A stretch of 64,000 bases of DNA from Alsobacter sp046349155 (lineage in GTDB: Bacteria; Pseudomonadota; Alphaproteobacteria; Rhizobiales; Beijerinckiaceae): contig JAXMCW010000001.1 in assembly GCA_046349155.1 (NCBI GenBank), forward strand, positions 1,488,001 through 1,552,000. Direction: 5' to 3'. The notes under the pieces were generated by a model. That model had not been told where the DNA came from. It saw nothing but the letters and a program-made list of their open reading frames with translations, and did not search any database. Below, in pieces: positions 51,170-58,105 of the stretch (within the stretch, counting starts at the first letter, position 1; each line of letters starts with the position of its first letter). Both the position numbers and the translations under genes were made by a program.

Positions 51170-52114
51170 ATGCCAAGCTGGGTGGTGACAAGAGTTCTGC
51201 CGTACCTCCTCGTCCTGCTGGGGGTCTCGGCGATCTCGTTTGCGCTGCTTCACCTCATTCCCGGGGACCCCGCGCAAACCCTGCTCGGGTTCGAGGCCGA
51301 TCAGCAAGCCCTCGACGCCCTTCGCGCGCGGTGGCGCCTGGACGCGCCGCTGCCGGTCCAATACGTCGCCTGGCTCGGCAACATCCTGCACGGAGACTGG
51401 GGCCGGTCGACCTCGACAGGTGAGCCCGTCTTGAACCTGCTCCTTCCATCCCTTGCAGCCACCCTGGAACTTGCCACGATGGCTCTCCTGGTTTCCACGA
51501 CGATCGCCGTACCCGCGGCTTTCCTGTCCGCCAGCAGCCCCCGCTCGACCTCTGCAGGCGTACTTTCCGCCACGGGGCTCCTGCTCCAGTCGATCCCGAG
51601 CTTCTGCCTGGGAACCTTGCTCGTGCTGGGCTTCGCCATAGCGGTGCCCATCCTCCCGGCCTCCGGCTCCGGAGGTCCAGATGCCTCCGTGGTCGAGCGC
51701 CTAAGCCATCTTCTGCTGCCGACCCTCACCGTGGCCGCGGGTCTCGCCGGAGGCACGATGCGGCAGATGCGCTCCGCCTTCCGGGCCGTGCTCGACGCCG
51801 ACTTCGTGCGTGCCGCGCGCGCACGAGGAATGCGAAGCTCCGCCCTGTTCCGACGGCACGTCTTTCCACACGCATGCGTGGTTCTGGTCACGATCCTCGG
51901 TCTGCAGTGGGGCCATCTGATCGGCGGCGTTGTCGTCGCGGAAACAGTCTTTGCGTGGCCAGGCCTTGGAAAGCTGACTGTGGATGCGATCTTCGCGCGT
52001 GACTATCCGCTCGTGCTCGGCGCGGTTCTCCTGAGCGCCTTGACGATCCAGGCTCTCAACCTCTCGACGGACGTGGTCTGCGACTGGATCGACCCCCGGA
52101 AACGATCATCGTGA
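51170..52114 (+). CDS. ABC transporter permease (DppB-like)
   Basis: 314 aa from ATG 51170 (MPSWVVTRVLPYLLVLLGVS); GTG 51155 would add five residues. The first membrane segment is followed by the family motif IPGDPAQTLLG, and the coupling loop is DFVRAARARGMRSSALFRRH. The C-terminal segments contain VVAETVFAWPGLGKLTVDAI. Typical permease 1 of the peptide/nickel class. The stop overlaps the next permease start as GTGA. Confidence 0.92.
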   Translation: MPSWVVTRVLPYLLVLLGVSAISFALLHLIPGDPAQTLLGFEADQQALDALRARWRLDAPLPVQYVAWLGNILHGDWGRSTSTGEPVLNLLLPSLAATLELATMALLVSTTIAVPAAFLSASSPRSTSAGVLSATGLLLQSIPSFCLGTLLVLGFAIAVPILPASGSGGPDASVVERLSHLLLPTLTVAAGLAGGTMRQMRSAFRAVLDADFVRAARARGMRSSALFRRHVFPHACVVLVTILGLQWGHLIGGVVVAETVFAWPGLGKLTVDAIFARDYPLVLGAVLLSALTIQALNLSTDVVCDWIDPRKRSS

Positions 52115-52944
52115 GGACCGACGCCCCGATCGGCGGTTCGCCCCACGCCCTTCGCGACATCCTGGCCGTCCTGCTGTGCGCTGGCTTCGTCCTTGCCGCA
52201 ATGGCGGGAGCGCTGCAGCGCCACGATGCGCCGGACATGCCGAACTTCGACGCGATCCTGTCCCCACCGACGCTGGCGCATCTCCTGGGCACGGACGAAC
52301 TGGGGCGTGACGTCCAGTCGCGCGTGCTGGGTGCGGCATGGACCTCGCTCGTGATCGCGCTCCTAGGCATTGGCGGGGCTTCGCTGGCGGGAGGCGGGCT
52401 GGGTCTCCTGGCTGGCGCCTTAGGAGGGTGGCCTGACCGACTGGCCATGCGGGCCATGGATGTCATTCTCTCTTTCCCGGGCGTGCTGCTCGCCTTAAGC
52501 TTGGCCGCAATTTTCGGTGCGAAGGAAGGGGTTGTGACGGCGGCCATAGCCCTCATCAACACGCCGCAGATGGCGCGCCTAGCCAGAGCCCGAACGAAGG
52601 TCCTGAAAAATCATCCGCTTGTTGAGGCGGAGGTCGCGCTGGGCTTTCCACCAGGCCAGATTCTTCTTGGGACGGTCCTGCCCCACGTGACGGCCCCCCT
52701 GGTGGTCCAGGCGTCGCTGTTGCTCGGAGGCTCGATCGTCACGGAATCCTACCTCTCGTTCCTGGGCCTGGGCGTGCAGCCCCCGACCCCCACTTTCGGC
52801 GGCATGCTGCACGAGGCCCTCGCGTATCTCGACACGGCGCCATGGCTGGCGGTCATCACCACCGGGGCCACTATCCTCGCCGTCCTCAGCTTCAACCTGG
52901 CCGGCGATGCGCTGCAGGACCGGTTGCAGATTCTGGAGCCGTGA
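52111..52944 (+). CDS. ABC transporter permease (DppC-like)
   Basis: 277 aa from GTG 52111. It has LLGTDELGRDVQSRVLGAAW near residue 60, the hallmark of DppC/NikC, the coupling loop MARLARARTKVLKNHPLVEA, and the segment GGSIVTESYLSFLGLGVQPP. Together with the DppB-like protein it forms the membrane channel. The binding-protein gene starts 5 bp after its stop. Confidence 0.92.
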   Translation: MRTDAPIGGSPHALRDILAVLLCAGFVLAAMAGALQRHDAPDMPNFDAILSPPTLAHLLGTDELGRDVQSRVLGAAWTSLVIALLGIGGASLAGGGLGLLAGALGGWPDRLAMRAMDVILSFPGVLLALSLAAIFGAKEGVVTAAIALINTPQMARLARARTKVLKNHPLVEAEVALGFPPGQILLGTVLPHVTAPLVVQASLLLGGSIVTESYLSFLGLGVQPPTPTFGGMLHEALAYLDTAPWLAVITTGATILAVLSFNLAGDALQDRLQILEP

Positions 52945-52949
52945 GAGCG

Positions 52950-54461
52950 ATGCGACCCGGACTTAGATTGCTGGCAGGCCTGCTCGCGGCGGCGCTTCAA
53001 GGTCTGGCTCCCGTGCCGGCGGAGGCTGCCGACCGCTCCACGCTGTCAGTGGGTGTGTCGTCCGACCCCGTGACCCTCGATCCCGCTCTCATGGCGTCGT
53101 TCTTCGAGACGACCATCCAGTACGACTTGTTCGAACCCCTGCTCCACCAGCGCCCTGACCTATCGATCGAGCCTGGCCTCGCATCCGTCGATGTCCGTGA
53201 CCCGTTGCACTATGACTTCACGCTCAGGGAAGGACTGACCTTCCACGACGGCACGCCGGTCGACGCGGAGGCTGCCCGCTTCAGTTTGGAGCGGCTGCTC
53301 GACCCGGCAACCGGATCTCCGCGCCGAGCCGAACTCGAGCCCGTCGAGCGGATCGACGTGACGGGCGCCCGCACTTTCACGGTCACGCTGAAGAGGCCGT
53401 TCGCGCCCTTCCTGCAGCTCATGGCCTTGAGAGCCGGCCTCCTGGTGTCGCCGAGCGCCGTCCGCCGCGAGGGCGCTGCCTTCGCCAGCCGACCGGTCGG
53501 GGCCGGGCCCTACAAGATCGTTCGCTGGACGAAGAATGCCGAACTCGAGCTGGAGCGGTTCGATGGCTACTGGAGGGGGCCGGCGGCCATTCCTCGCGTC
53601 GTGTTCCGCCCGTTTCCCGACGACACGGTGCGCCTGACCAATCTACGCGCCAATTCCGTCCAGTTGATCGATTCGCTTCCACCCCAGTCCGTGGAAGAGG
53701 TCTCCCGGCAGCCAGGCTTCGTCGTGAAGAACGGCCCGGGGCTGGGGTTCATGGCCTTCTCGTTCAATACGACACGTCCGCCCTTTTCGGATGGCCGCTT
53801 GCGCAGGGCCTTCACGCTCGCCGTCGACCGCGACGTCATCCGGCGCGTCGCCTACGCCAATACGGGAACCGTGGCCTTCGGCGGCATTCCGCCCCTGGCA
53901 GCATGGGCCTATGATCCCCAGTTCAGGCCGATGCAACCGGATGCAGACGCGGCGCGACGCATGATCGGCGAGACCGGGATGGCGCTGCCGATTCCAGTGG
54001 CGGTCACGATTCCAAACTCGCCCGTGCTGGTCCGGATTGCCGAGATTCTGCAGGCCCAGGTGGGCCAGGTCGGATTCAGGGTGGAGATCCGGCGCATCGA
54101 CTTTTCCAGCCTCATATCGGTGCTGCGTCAGCGCGATTTCGATCTGGCATCGTCGCCCTGGTCCGGCCGGTCCGATCCGGACGGCAACCTGTTCACGTAC
54201 TTCACGGCCTCAGGGCCGAACAACTTCGCGGGCTACAGGTCCCAAGAGGTGACAGAGCTTCTAGAACAGGCGCGGCAGGAGCTCGACCAAGGGCGCCGCG
54301 CGCAGCTCTACCGCCGTGTGGAAACCGTTGTCGCAGGTGATGCGCCGATGCTGTTCGTCATGTTCCCGGCCATGATCCAGGCTTCATCCGCCGACCTCGA
54401 ATGGACGGCCTATCCGGACGGCGCGCTGCATCTTCAGTTCGCGCGATGGCGCAAGCCCTGA
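52950..54461 (+). CDS. Periplasmic substrate-binding protein (SBP_bac_5 family)
   Basis: 503 aa from ATG 52950. A signal peptide MRPGLRLLAGLLAAALQGLA is likely cleaved after AEA. Family landmarks are SVGVSSDPVTLDPALMASFF, YDFTLREGLTFHDGTPVDAE, RPVGAGPYKIVRWTKNAELE and RRAFTLAVDRDVIRRVAYAN. It delivers the ligand to the adjacent permeases. Members bind peptides, nickel complexes, opines or glutathione; nothing in the context decides. A TetR-type gene follows after 35 bp. Confidence 0.92.
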   Translation: MRPGLRLLAGLLAAALQGLAPVPAEAADRSTLSVGVSSDPVTLDPALMASFFETTIQYDLFEPLLHQRPDLSIEPGLASVDVRDPLHYDFTLREGLTFHDGTPVDAEAARFSLERLLDPATGSPRRAELEPVERIDVTGARTFTVTLKRPFAPFLQLMALRAGLLVSPSAVRREGAAFASRPVGAGPYKIVRWTKNAELELERFDGYWRGPAAIPRVVFRPFPDDTVRLTNLRANSVQLIDSLPPQSVEEVSRQPGFVVKNGPGLGFMAFSFNTTRPPFSDGRLRRAFTLAVDRDVIRRVAYANTGTVAFGGIPPLAAWAYDPQFRPMQPDADAARRMIGETGMALPIPVAVTIPNSPVLVRIAEILQAQVGQVGFRVEIRRIDFSSLISVLRQRDFDLASSPWSGRSDPDGNLFTYFTASGPNNFAGYRSQEVTELLEQARQELDQGRRAQLYRRVETVVAGDAPMLFVMFPAMIQASSADLEWTAYPDGALHLQFARWRKP

Positions 54462-54477
54462 TGACATTTCGGGCAGT

Positions 54478-54500
54478 TGATGTCATATTGACTGACATGA
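54478..54500. promoter_or_regulatory. Operator of the TetR-type regulator, copy 1 (over the tetR start)
   Basis: TGATGTCA-tattgac-TGACATGA. The left arm and 7-base spacing are identical to copy 2 at 55812-55834, and the right arm differs by one base. The ATG of the regulator (54497) is inside the site, so binding would block its own expression. Confidence 0.7.
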
Positions 54501-55132
54501 GCGATAACCAAAAGACTTCAGCCTACGTCTCGCCCCTGCGCGCTCGCCAGAAGGAGCAGACCACCGGGATTATTCTCGACGCGGTTGGCAACCTCATTCA
54601 ACGCGGTGGAACGGAGGTGGTGACGATCGCGGAAGCGGCGAAGGTGGCTGAGGTCACCGAGCGCACGGTCTATCGCCATTTCGAGACGCGTGAGGGGCTC
54701 CTAACTGCCTTCTGGAGGCGGGAGCTGGAGAGGCGTGGCGGCGCCCGTGTGGTCGACCCCCAGACTCCGGCCGACTTGCGGTCCAACATCATCCGACTCT
54801 TTGCCGCGCTGGACCGGGACGAGGCCTTCGTGCGGGCGCTGATGACGGCGCCTGAGAGTGTGGAGATCCGGCGCGAGACGAACGAGCGTCGCTTCGCTCA
54901 TATGATCGCCTTCCTGAAGCAGTTCGCTCCGGGACTTCCCGAAAGGGAGTGCCGGCAGACGGCGGCGGGCATCGTCTCGGTCAGCAGCGTTCAGTCCTGG
55001 ATGTTCATGCGGGACAATTGCGGGTTTTCGGGCCGGCAGGCCGGCGAGGCGGCAGCCCTCACCGTCGAGCGAATTCTGGAAGCCGCACGGCGTTCGGCTA
55101 ACCCGCGATCCGGTGAGGCCCGTGAGGACTGA
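54497..55132 (+). CDS. TetR-family transcriptional regulator
   Basis: 211 aa. The N-terminal helix-turn-helix is IILDAVGNLIQRGGTEVVTI, then AEAAKVAEVTERTVYRHFET and REGLLTAFW, canonical for TetR. The C-terminal ligand domain is unlike any I can name (SVSSVQSWMFMRDNCGFSGR). ATG 54497 lies within a palindromic operator, which also appears once more between the ECF sigma gene and the fasciclin gene. The regulator therefore probably controls itself and one or both of those divergent units, and perhaps reads a ligand brought in by the upstream importer. Confidence 0.88.
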   Translation: MSDNQKTSAYVSPLRARQKEQTTGIILDAVGNLIQRGGTEVVTIAEAAKVAEVTERTVYRHFETREGLLTAFWRRELERRGGARVVDPQTPADLRSNIIRLFAALDRDEAFVRALMTAPESVEIRRETNERRFAHMIAFLKQFAPGLPERECRQTAAGIVSVSSVQSWMFMRDNCGFSGRQAGEAAALTVERILEAARRSANPRSGEARED

Positions 55133-55139
55133 GCGGCCG

Positions 55140-55724
55140 TCAGGCTGATGCCTTGTCCGCCTCGGGTGCCGCCAGCATGGCGGCGCGCAGTTCGCCGCAG
55201 GCTCTACGAAGCCATGTCTTCACGGTGTTGGGCGAACTGCCGAGCCGCGTAGCCATGGCGTCCCGCGTCTCCCCATTCAGGTAGGCGGCGACGATCAGGT
55301 CCCTCTTGCGCGGCGGCATAGCGCCCAGAGCCCGGAGCAATTGGTCGCGTCGCTCCTCGTCGAGCAGGAGAGCGAGCGCGTCGTGCGGGTCGGGCAATTG
55401 TTCTAGATCGGCGTCAGGAACCGCATCCCGGAACGTGTCGGCTCGGATGGTGTCGATCGCCGAATGGCGCGCGATCATCGTCAGCCACGACAGGGCCTTG
55501 TCGGGCCGTCCGTCAAAGGTGCCAGCGCTCCGCCATATCCGGATGTATGCGTCCTGAAGCGAGTCCTCTGCCGCATCGCGCCGCCTCGTGACCAGAACCG
55601 CGACGCGGTACAAGATGGATGACGTCGCGTCATAGAGAGCACGAAAAGCGACCCGATCCTGTCGGGCCGTCGCCGCGAGTAGATCTACAAGTAATTGATT
55701 AGAAACATAAATACGACGCGGCAT
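55140..55724 (-). CDS. ECF sigma factor (RNA polymerase sigma-70 family)
   Basis: 194 aa from ATG 55724 with GGAGG just upstream. Region 2 spans about 20-90 (AFRALYDATSSILYRVAVLV, AEDSLQDAYIRIWRSAGTF, KALSWLTMIARHSAIDTIRA). Region 4 spans about 125-180 (LLRALGAMPPRKRDLIVAAY, LNGETRDAMATRLGSSPNTV, KTWLRRACGELR). No anti-sigma gene is adjacent, so control is probably transcriptional; the TetR-type operator at 55812-55834 lies 88 bp before its start. Likely targets include the divergent fasciclin/molybdoenzyme unit. Confidence 0.9.
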   Translation of the reverse strand: MPRRIYVSNQLLVDLLAATARQDRVAFRALYDATSSILYRVAVLVTRRRDAAEDSLQDAYIRIWRSAGTFDGRPDKALSWLTMIARHSAIDTIRADTFRDAVPDADLEQLPDPHDALALLLDEERRDQLLRALGAMPPRKRDLIVAAYLNGETRDAMATRLGSSPNTVKTWLRRACGELRAAMLAAPEADKASA

Positions 55725-55755
55725 TTGCCCCTCCATCCGTTTCAGGTCAGCGCAA

Positions 55756-55789
55756 TCCGTCCTTGCCGAGGATACTCGGCAAGGACGGA
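55756..55789. repeat. Perfect 15-bp hairpin in the 5' region of the sigma gene
   Basis: TCCGTCCTTGCCGAG (55756-55770), loop GATA, then CTCGGCAAGGACGGA (55775-55789). The arms are fully complementary. In the sigma-gene transcript it would sit about 32 nt before the start codon. It has no T-run after it in either direction, so it is not a terminator. A transcript-stability, translation-control or protein-binding role is possible. Confidence 0.8.
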
Positions 55790-55811
55790 AATGGCGTACC
55801 AAATTCACACT

Positions 55812-55834
55812 TGATGTCATATGTACTGACATCA
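55812..55834. promoter_or_regulatory. Operator of the TetR-type regulator, copy 2 (sigma/fasciclin intergenic region)
   Basis: TGATGTCA-tatgtac-TGACATCA, a perfect 8-bp dyad with 7-base spacing. It matches the site over the tetR start at 54478-54500 at the left arm, in spacing and in 7 of 8 right-arm bases. It lies between the divergent sigma gene and fasciclin gene. Confidence 0.75.
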
Positions 55835-55899
55835 TAGCGACGGAGCTGTCAAGCGGTTCCCGCTCACGCCGGTGTGATCGGAAATGCTGAACCCGCGGC

Positions 55900-55928
55900 T
55901 GAAACTTTGCGGGGCGAAGTCCCGTATT
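55900..55928 (+). promoter_or_regulatory. Candidate ECF-type promoter of the fasciclin operon
   Basis: TGAAAC (55900-55905), 17 bases, then CGTATT (55923-55928). A -35 with AAC and a -10 with CGT are common to many ECF promoters. It lies 85 bp before the fasciclin start and faces it. Assignment to the neighbouring sigma factor is an inference. Confidence 0.4.
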
Positions 55929-56012
55929 GGAGACAACGGCGCCTGATCGGACATCCCGAAGCCAGGCCCGTCGCACCGGCCCGGTCGGGCCGAAAACCCC
56001 TAGGAGACCACC

Positions 56013-56585
56013 ATGAACCGCACTCGCATTGCGGCGCTCGGCGCCGCCATGGGCCTCGCCGTGCTCGGCAGCCTGTCCTTCGCCCCCGCCGCCTACGCCG
56101 AGAAGACCGTCGAGGTCGGCGGCGCCCCGATGTATCCGTCCAAGAACATCGTGGAGAACGCCGTCAACTCGAAGGACCACACCACCCTTGTCGCCGCGGT
56201 GAAGGCGGCGGGCCTTGTCGACACGCTGATGGGCGCAGGCCCCTTCACGGTCTTTGCGCCCGTCAACAAGGCCTTCGACAAGCTCCCCTCCGGCACGGTG
56301 CAGACGCTTCTCAAGCCGGAGAACAAGGGCACGCTGACGGCGGTGCTGACCTACCACGTGGTGCCCGGCAAGCTGTCCGCCCAGGAGCTGATGAGCGAGG
56401 TCAAGGCCGGCGGCGGCAAGGCTACGCTCAAGACGGTTCAGGGCGAGACCCTGACTGTGGTGGAGGCCGGCCGGCGTCTCGAGATCATCGACCAGAAGGG
56501 TGACAAGTCCTTCGTCACGATCCCCGACGTGTTCCAGAGCAACGGCGTGATCCACGTCGTCGATACGGTGCTCCTGCCCAAGTAA
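56013..56585 (+). CDS. Secreted fasciclin-domain protein
   Basis: 190 aa. A signal peptide MNRTRIAALGAAMGLAVLGS ends near AAYA. One fasciclin (FAS1) domain has KDHTTLVAAVKAAGLVDTLM, GPFTVFAPVNKAFDKLPSGT, TAVLTYHVVPGKL and a C-terminal SNGVIHVVDTVLLPK. Bacterial FAS1 proteins are adhesion or stress proteins, often controlled by ECF sigma factors. GGAG before the ATG. The cytochrome b gene follows after 82 bp that hold a hairpin. Confidence 0.92.
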   Translation: MNRTRIAALGAAMGLAVLGSLSFAPAAYAEKTVEVGGAPMYPSKNIVENAVNSKDHTTLVAAVKAAGLVDTLMGAGPFTVFAPVNKAFDKLPSGTVQTLLKPENKGTLTAVLTYHVVPGKLSAQELMSEVKAGGGKATLKTVQGETLTVVEAGRRLEIIDQKGDKSFVTIPDVFQSNGVIHVVDTVLLPK

Positions 56586-56621
56586 GCCGGACCACAACCC
56601 AAGTCCCCCCACACCCTGTCA

Positions 56622-56648
56622 GGATCGCGCTCAGCCTGGGCGCGATCC
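56622..56648. repeat. Hairpin between fasciclin and cytochrome b genes
   Basis: GGATCGCGC (56622-56630) and GCGCGATCC (56640-56648) pair perfectly around nine bases. No T-run follows. It may be a processing or stability element that lets the fasciclin message accumulate separately. Confidence 0.6.
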
Positions 56649-56667
56649 CTTCCCGAAGGACTCGACC

Positions 56668-57309
56668 ATGTCCGTTCTTGCGCAGGGCACCGGGTCCGGT
56701 CAGGCAAGCGGCCGGATCCGGGCTACCAAACCCATCCATCCCGTCTTCGTCCGCGTCTCCCACTGGATCAACGCCGGCGCCATGATCGTGATGATCGGCA
56801 GCGGCTGGGAGATACACAACGCCCACCCCATCTTGCCAGTTGGCTTTCCTGCCCGAATGACGCTCGGGGAAGGGCTCGCAGAGGCCCTGCGCTGGCACTT
56901 CGCGGCGATGTGGGTGCTGGCTATCAACGGGACCCTGTATGTCGCCTATGGGATCGCGTCCGGCCGCCTCCGGCGCAAGCTGCTGCCGATCACCCCCGCC
57001 GAGGTGCTGGCGGATGTCCGGGCGGCGCTCGGCGGTCGCCTCGCCCACGCGGACCTCTCGACCTACAACGCCGTTCAGAAGCTGCTCTATGCCGGCGTCA
57101 TCGGAGCCGGCATGCTGGCTGTCGTGAGTGGGCTTGCGATCTGGAAGCCCGTTCAGTTCGCTCCGCTCACCCAGGCGCTCGGCGACTTCGGCATGGCGCG
57201 GATCGTCCATTTCGCCGCCATGACCGCCATCGTCCTCTTTCTCGTCGTCCACGTCGCTATGGCCCTGCTCGTCCCTGCGAGCCTGCGGGCCATGCTGCGC
57301 GGCCATTGA
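56668..57309 (+). CDS. Cytochrome b561-type membrane protein
   Basis: 213 aa with four to five membrane segments: FVRVSHWINAGAMIVMIGSG (haem histidine), LRWHFAAMWVLAINGTLYVA (histidine), KLLYAGVIGAGMLAVVSGLA and IVHFAAMTAIVLFLVVHVAM (two histidines). The family includes thiosulfate-reductase and b561-type subunits that move electrons between quinone and a periplasmic molybdoenzyme. The next gene, 13 bp on, is exactly such an enzyme. Confidence 0.9.
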   Translation: MSVLAQGTGSGQASGRIRATKPIHPVFVRVSHWINAGAMIVMIGSGWEIHNAHPILPVGFPARMTLGEGLAEALRWHFAAMWVLAINGTLYVAYGIASGRLRRKLLPITPAEVLADVRAALGGRLAHADLSTYNAVQKLLYAGVIGAGMLAVVSGLAIWKPVQFAPLTQALGDFGMARIVHFAAMTAIVLFLVVHVAMALLVPASLRAMLRGH

Positions 57310-57322
57310 CAGGAGCCGTGCC

Positions 57323-58105
57323 ATGGATCCCGCTTCCAAGGCTTTCCATCCCGATTCCGGACCGGTCCTGCGCGACGTCGCCCTGCGTCTCGACCAGCCG
57401 ACCCGCCGCCTCTTCCTGCGCAAGGCGGTGGGGCTCGGCACCCTGACCTTGCTGACCGGGTGCGACGTCGTCGACGGCTTCGGCGGCGAGGACGTGCTCA
57501 GCCGGTTCTCCGACTTCAACGACCGCGTGCAGGCCTGGCTCTTCGACCCGGGCCGGCTCGCGAAGGAATATCCGGCGAGCGCCATCACGCGGCCTTTCCC
57601 GTTCAACTCCTTCTACACGCCCAACTCGCCGGACAAGGCGCCTGTCATCGACCCGGCCACGTACCGCCTCAACGTCACCGGGCTCGTCGAGCGCGGCGAG
57701 GACTGGACCCTCGATCAGCTCTACGCCCTCCCGCGCGCGAGCCAGATCACCCGCCACGTCTGCATCGAAGGCTGGAGCGCTATCGGGCACTGGAGCGGGG
57801 TGCGCTTTTCCGAGTTCCTGCGCCGCGTGGGAGCCGACACCACCGCCCGCTACGTCACCTTCCGATGCGACGACAGCTACGTCACCTCCATCGACATGCC
57901 GACCGCCCTGCACCCACAGACGCTGCTCACGTTCTGGATGGACAACGCGGTGCTGCCACGAAGACACGGCTTCCCCATGAAGCTGCGCGTTCCCACGAAG
58001 CTCGGGTTCAAGAACCCCAAGCACATAGGCGAGATCGAGGTGGGCAACGACTTCCAGGGCGGCACCTGGGAGACGCTCGGCTACAACTGGTTCAGCGGGC
58101 TGTGA
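57323..58105 (+). CDS. Molybdopterin-dependent oxidoreductase of the sulfite oxidase family, Tat-exported
   Basis: 260 aa. A twin-arginine motif TRRLFLRKAVGLG and a lipobox-like LLTGC follow a polar lead. The sulfite-oxidase-fold domain has RLNVTGLVERGEDWTLDQLY, the molybdenum-ligand cysteine in ITRHVCIEGWSAIGHWSGVR, YVTFRCDDSYVTSIDM and HGFPMKLRVPTKLGFKNPKH. Members are sulfite dehydrogenases or MsrP-like reductases; which applies is not decided by sequence here. Cytochrome b upstream suggests electron exchange with quinone. The stop overlaps the next start (GTGA). Confidence 0.9.
   Translation: MDPASKAFHPDSGPVLRDVALRLDQPTRRLFLRKAVGLGTLTLLTGCDVVDGFGGEDVLSRFSDFNDRVQAWLFDPGRLAKEYPASAITRPFPFNSFYTPNSPDKAPVIDPATYRLNVTGLVERGEDWTLDQLYALPRASQITRHVCIEGWSAIGHWSGVRFSEFLRRVGADTTARYVTFRCDDSYVTSIDMPTALHPQTLLTFWMDNAVLPRRHGFPMKLRVPTKLGFKNPKHIGEIEVGNDFQGGTWETLGYNWFSGL

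Noticed and set aside
55725..56612. Long N-terminal extension of the ECF sigma factor
   Set aside because: The open frame runs antisense through the fasciclin gene. Sigma region 2 begins right after ATG 55724, which has a good ribosome site.
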